NCBI GenBank assembly: GCA_938002705.1
Contig: CALLAG010000047.1
Location: 1 to 7,625, forward strand
Source: an uncultured Saprospiraceae bacterium
GTDB lineage: Bacteria; Bacteroidota; Bacteroidia; Chitinophagales; Saprospiraceae
DNA: 7,625 nucleotides
Direction: 5' to 3'
Made by a program: the position numbers and the translations under genes. Below the pieces are notes generated by a model. It saw only the letters and a program-made list of their open reading frames with translations. It ran no database searches and was not told the origin of the DNA. Within the stretch, counting starts at the first letter, position 1; each line of letters begins with the position of its first letter. Positions 6,128 to 7,625 of this stretch are shown piece after piece.

Positions 6128-7225
6128 TTAAAACTCTATCACTGTATTAGGCAGTCTGGCCACTAACCAGTCTTTGTCAGCCTGAGATATGGGGTTGTTC
6201 TTAAGCACGACATATTGTAATTGAATTAATTCTGCAAGCGGAGTGACATCAGAGACCATGTTGTTATTAAGATCCAAATATGTCAAATTCGATAACTGAA
6301 CCATACCCTCTAAATTTTCTAATTGAGAATTATAAACAATGAGTCCTTCCAGATCAGTTAACTCTCGCAGTGCCTCAGTATCTGAAAAATCCATTTCATT
6401 AATATTTAATTGCTTTAACTTGGTAAAATTAGCAATCTGTGGTAGGGCTTTCGTATTGTGAGATCCTATAGATAAAAACTCAATATCCTTAAGATCATTA
6501 AGTGGAGACAGATCTGAAATTGGATTACCATTTATACCAAGACCCAATAAATTATCCAAATCCGAAATCGCTGAAATATCCTCTACTCTGTTACCAATAA
6601 GTTGTAGCTGAGTTATATTAGGGCAGGTGCTTAATACTGATATATCTGTAATCTGATTATCCCAGAGTAATAATTGGTCAAGAGAGGTCTTACCTGAGAG
6701 TGGACTTAGATCGACAACATTACCGAAAGCAACTCTTAAGAAATTGAGATTACTTGCATCACTCAGACTTGAGATATCAGATATAGGATTCCCTTCGAAG
6801 TGTACATACTCTAATAGTCCTAAGTCACTGAGAGCAGTTATATCACTTATGCCAGTACTCTCAAAATTCAAGTAACGCAGTCGACTTAGTTCCATCAATG
6901 GGGTCAAATCACTAAAGTCTTGATTACCATACATAATCAAGATTTCTAAATTCTCGAAATGCTGAATCCCATCAAGACTCGTAATCTCTTTATATCCTAA
7001 ATGTAGTGAGTCTATATTTCTGACATCATCTATTCTGATACCTAAGCTATCTATACCTAACTCTTCTCTGATAGCATTCTCAAAATTAATGTCTGCAAAA
7101 ATTATAAAGTCATCACTTTCGATGACATCATCTTTGTCCGTACAAGAAACCGCAATGAGAACTAATAGTGTCAAGACACAGAATAGTCGAAAATTAAAAT
7201 TCATTTGAATCAATCTAACTGGCAT
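6128..7225 (-). CDS. Internalin-like leucine-rich-repeat lipoprotein
   Basis: A 365-residue lipoprotein. Residues 12-28 are a hydrophobic signal ending in LIAVSC, with Cys28 the likely lipidated residue. It is followed by acidic TDKDD, which resembles the charged surface-export signal of Bacteroidota lipoproteins, so a cell-surface location is likely. A capping region (about 40-73, with FENAIREELGI) precedes about thirteen LRR units of roughly 22 residues from residue 74. They are of the SDS22/internalin type, L-x-x-L-x-x-x-x-N-x-[IV]-x-D-[IL]-x-x-L, for example LWDNQITDIS and LNNNMVSDVT. The last unit ends in the usual cap NPISQADKDWLVARLPN. Such proteins bind protein or glycan partners; the target is unknown. 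I give the first ATG (7225), preceded by an A-rich stretch; Met8 (codon at 7204-7202) would give a more compact signal peptide and is equally possible. The gene converges on the TPR gene with 114 bases between, so it belongs to a separate transcription unit. Confidence 0.9.
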   Translation of the reverse strand: MPVRLIQMNFNFRLFCVLTLLVLIAVSCTDKDDVIESDDFIIFADINFENAIREELGIDSLGIRIDDVRNIDSLHLGYKEITSLDGIQHFENLEILIMYGNQDFSDLTPLMELSRLRYLNFESTGISDITALSDLGLLEYVHFEGNPISDISSLSDASNLNFLRVAFGNVVDLSPLSGKTSLDQLLLWDNQITDISVLSTCPNITQLQLIGNRVEDISAISDLDNLLGLGINGNPISDLSPLNDLKDIEFLSIGSHNTKALPQIANFTKLKQLNINEMDFSDTEALRELTDLEGLIVYNSQLENLEGMVQLSNLTYLDLNNNMVSDVTPLAELIQLQYVVLKNNPISQADKDWLVARLPNTVIEF

Positions 7226-7237
7226 ATTAATTTATTT

Positions 7238-7294
7238 TGATAGCTGTAACTGTAAAGATCGTCATTTTTATTTTATTGTGACTATCAGCTATCA
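7238..7294. repeat. 9-bp inverted repeat in the LRR gene leader/promoter
   Basis: TGATAGCTG (7238-7246) is exactly complementary in inverted order to CAGCTATCA (7286-7294), 39 bases apart. The right arm lies inside a tandem CTATCAG-CTATCAG (7282-7295). It starts 13 bases upstream of the first LRR start codon. It could be a paired operator or a leader hairpin; chance is not excluded in AT-rich DNA. Confidence 0.35.
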
Positions 7295-7326
7295 GGTACC
7301 TATCTTAGTTAGAAAATAAAACACTG

Positions 7327-7446
7327 CAAGTATTCAGTATTCCTCCCTCTGTAATCTCCCTCCGAAGGGAGAAATTTACTTAAGCTGATATTAGAGACTT
7401 AGCTCCTTAAATATAGATTGATGCTTTTTCTATTCCTGAATACTTG
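7327..7446. repeat. 120-base inverted-repeat element with internal hairpin (MITE-like or structured RNA)
   Basis: CAAGTATTCAG (7327-7337) and CTGAATACTTG (7436-7446) are perfect 11-base inverted ends of a 120-base non-coding segment. Inside, TCTCCCT (7355-7361) and AGGGAGA (7366-7372) form a 7-bp GC-rich hairpin around CCGA, with a further CTCCCTC copy just upstream (7343-7349). No transposase ORF is present and I see no clear target-site duplication. It could be a small non-autonomous mobile element, a dispersed intergenic repeat, or an RNA structure. Confidence 0.35.
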
Positions 7447-7625
7447 AGGTAAATTAAAAGCCGTTAGTCATATATTTTATACTGTTGTGGGCAGTTTACA
7501 GAGGGGGCGATTAATAGAAGGTCGTACAACTATACAATATCAATAAAAGCTTAGCAGCTTATAAAACATACTCACATTCCCTAAACTAGTAGCAGCACTT
7601 ATAAGGACTTAATCTTTTCTCCTAA

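Larger units (their letters stand above)
7226..7625. other. Non-coding region upstream of the LRR lipoprotein gene
   Basis: These 400 bases carry no convincing ORF in any frame; minus-strand frames entering from the right edge hit stops within about 27 bases, so no gene continues from the right on that strand. The part next to 7225 should contain the LRR gene promoter, but I found no clear TAnnTTTG box. It holds a 9-bp inverted repeat (7238-7294) and a 120-base inverted-repeat element (7327-7446), both annotated separately. I see nothing recognisable in 7447-7625. Confidence 0.65.

Noticed and set aside
7355..7372. TCTCCCT/AGGGAGA hairpin as an intrinsic terminator of a gene outside the window
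   Set aside because: No T tract follows on either strand and no gene ends nearby; kept only as part of the 120-base element.

Overview
The window is AT-rich, favours AGA and ATA codons, and contains no insertion sequence, CRISPR array, rRNA or tRNA that I can see. Several features point to the Bacteroidota. There is a periplasmic two-component-type propeller protein. The short ECF sigma factor has the region 2 and 4 wording common in that phylum. There are lipoproteins and a secreted TPR protein, and Shine-Dalgarno sequences are mostly absent. I cannot place it more precisely; a Saprospiria- or Flavobacteriia-like member is plausible.

Layout: positions 2127 down to 1 (minus strand) encode the N-terminal 709 residues of a secreted or periplasmic sensor with fourteen Reg_prop blades. 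It runs off the left edge just as a Y_Y_Y domain begins, so the kinase or other output part is not seen. A 579-base non-coding region (2128-2706) with several inverted repeats separates it from a divergent plus-strand cluster of four genes: ECF sigma factor (2707-3213), TetR-family regulator (3210-3965, 4-base overlap with the sigma gene), prohibitin-like SPFH/Band 7 protein with a possible lipoprotein signal (3978-4763), and a secreted eight-TPR protein (4832-6013). A perfect 11-bp hairpin lies between the last two. A convergent minus-strand gene (7225-6128) encodes an internalin-like leucine-rich-repeat lipoprotein. The last 400 bases (7226-7625) are non-coding and hold a 120-base inverted-repeat structure.

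How the genes may work together (inference): the tight spacing of sigma factor, TetR regulator and SPFH protein suggests one transcription unit in which two regulators control envelope-associated products. No anti-sigma factor is next to the sigma gene; the TetR protein sits where a partner regulator would be expected. The propeller sensor and the LRR lipoprotein are separately transcribed envelope proteins, and nothing in the sequence ties them firmly to the sigma/TetR unit. The most interesting items are the sigma-TetR-SPFH arrangement, the palindrome just upstream of it, and the non-coding inverted repeats.
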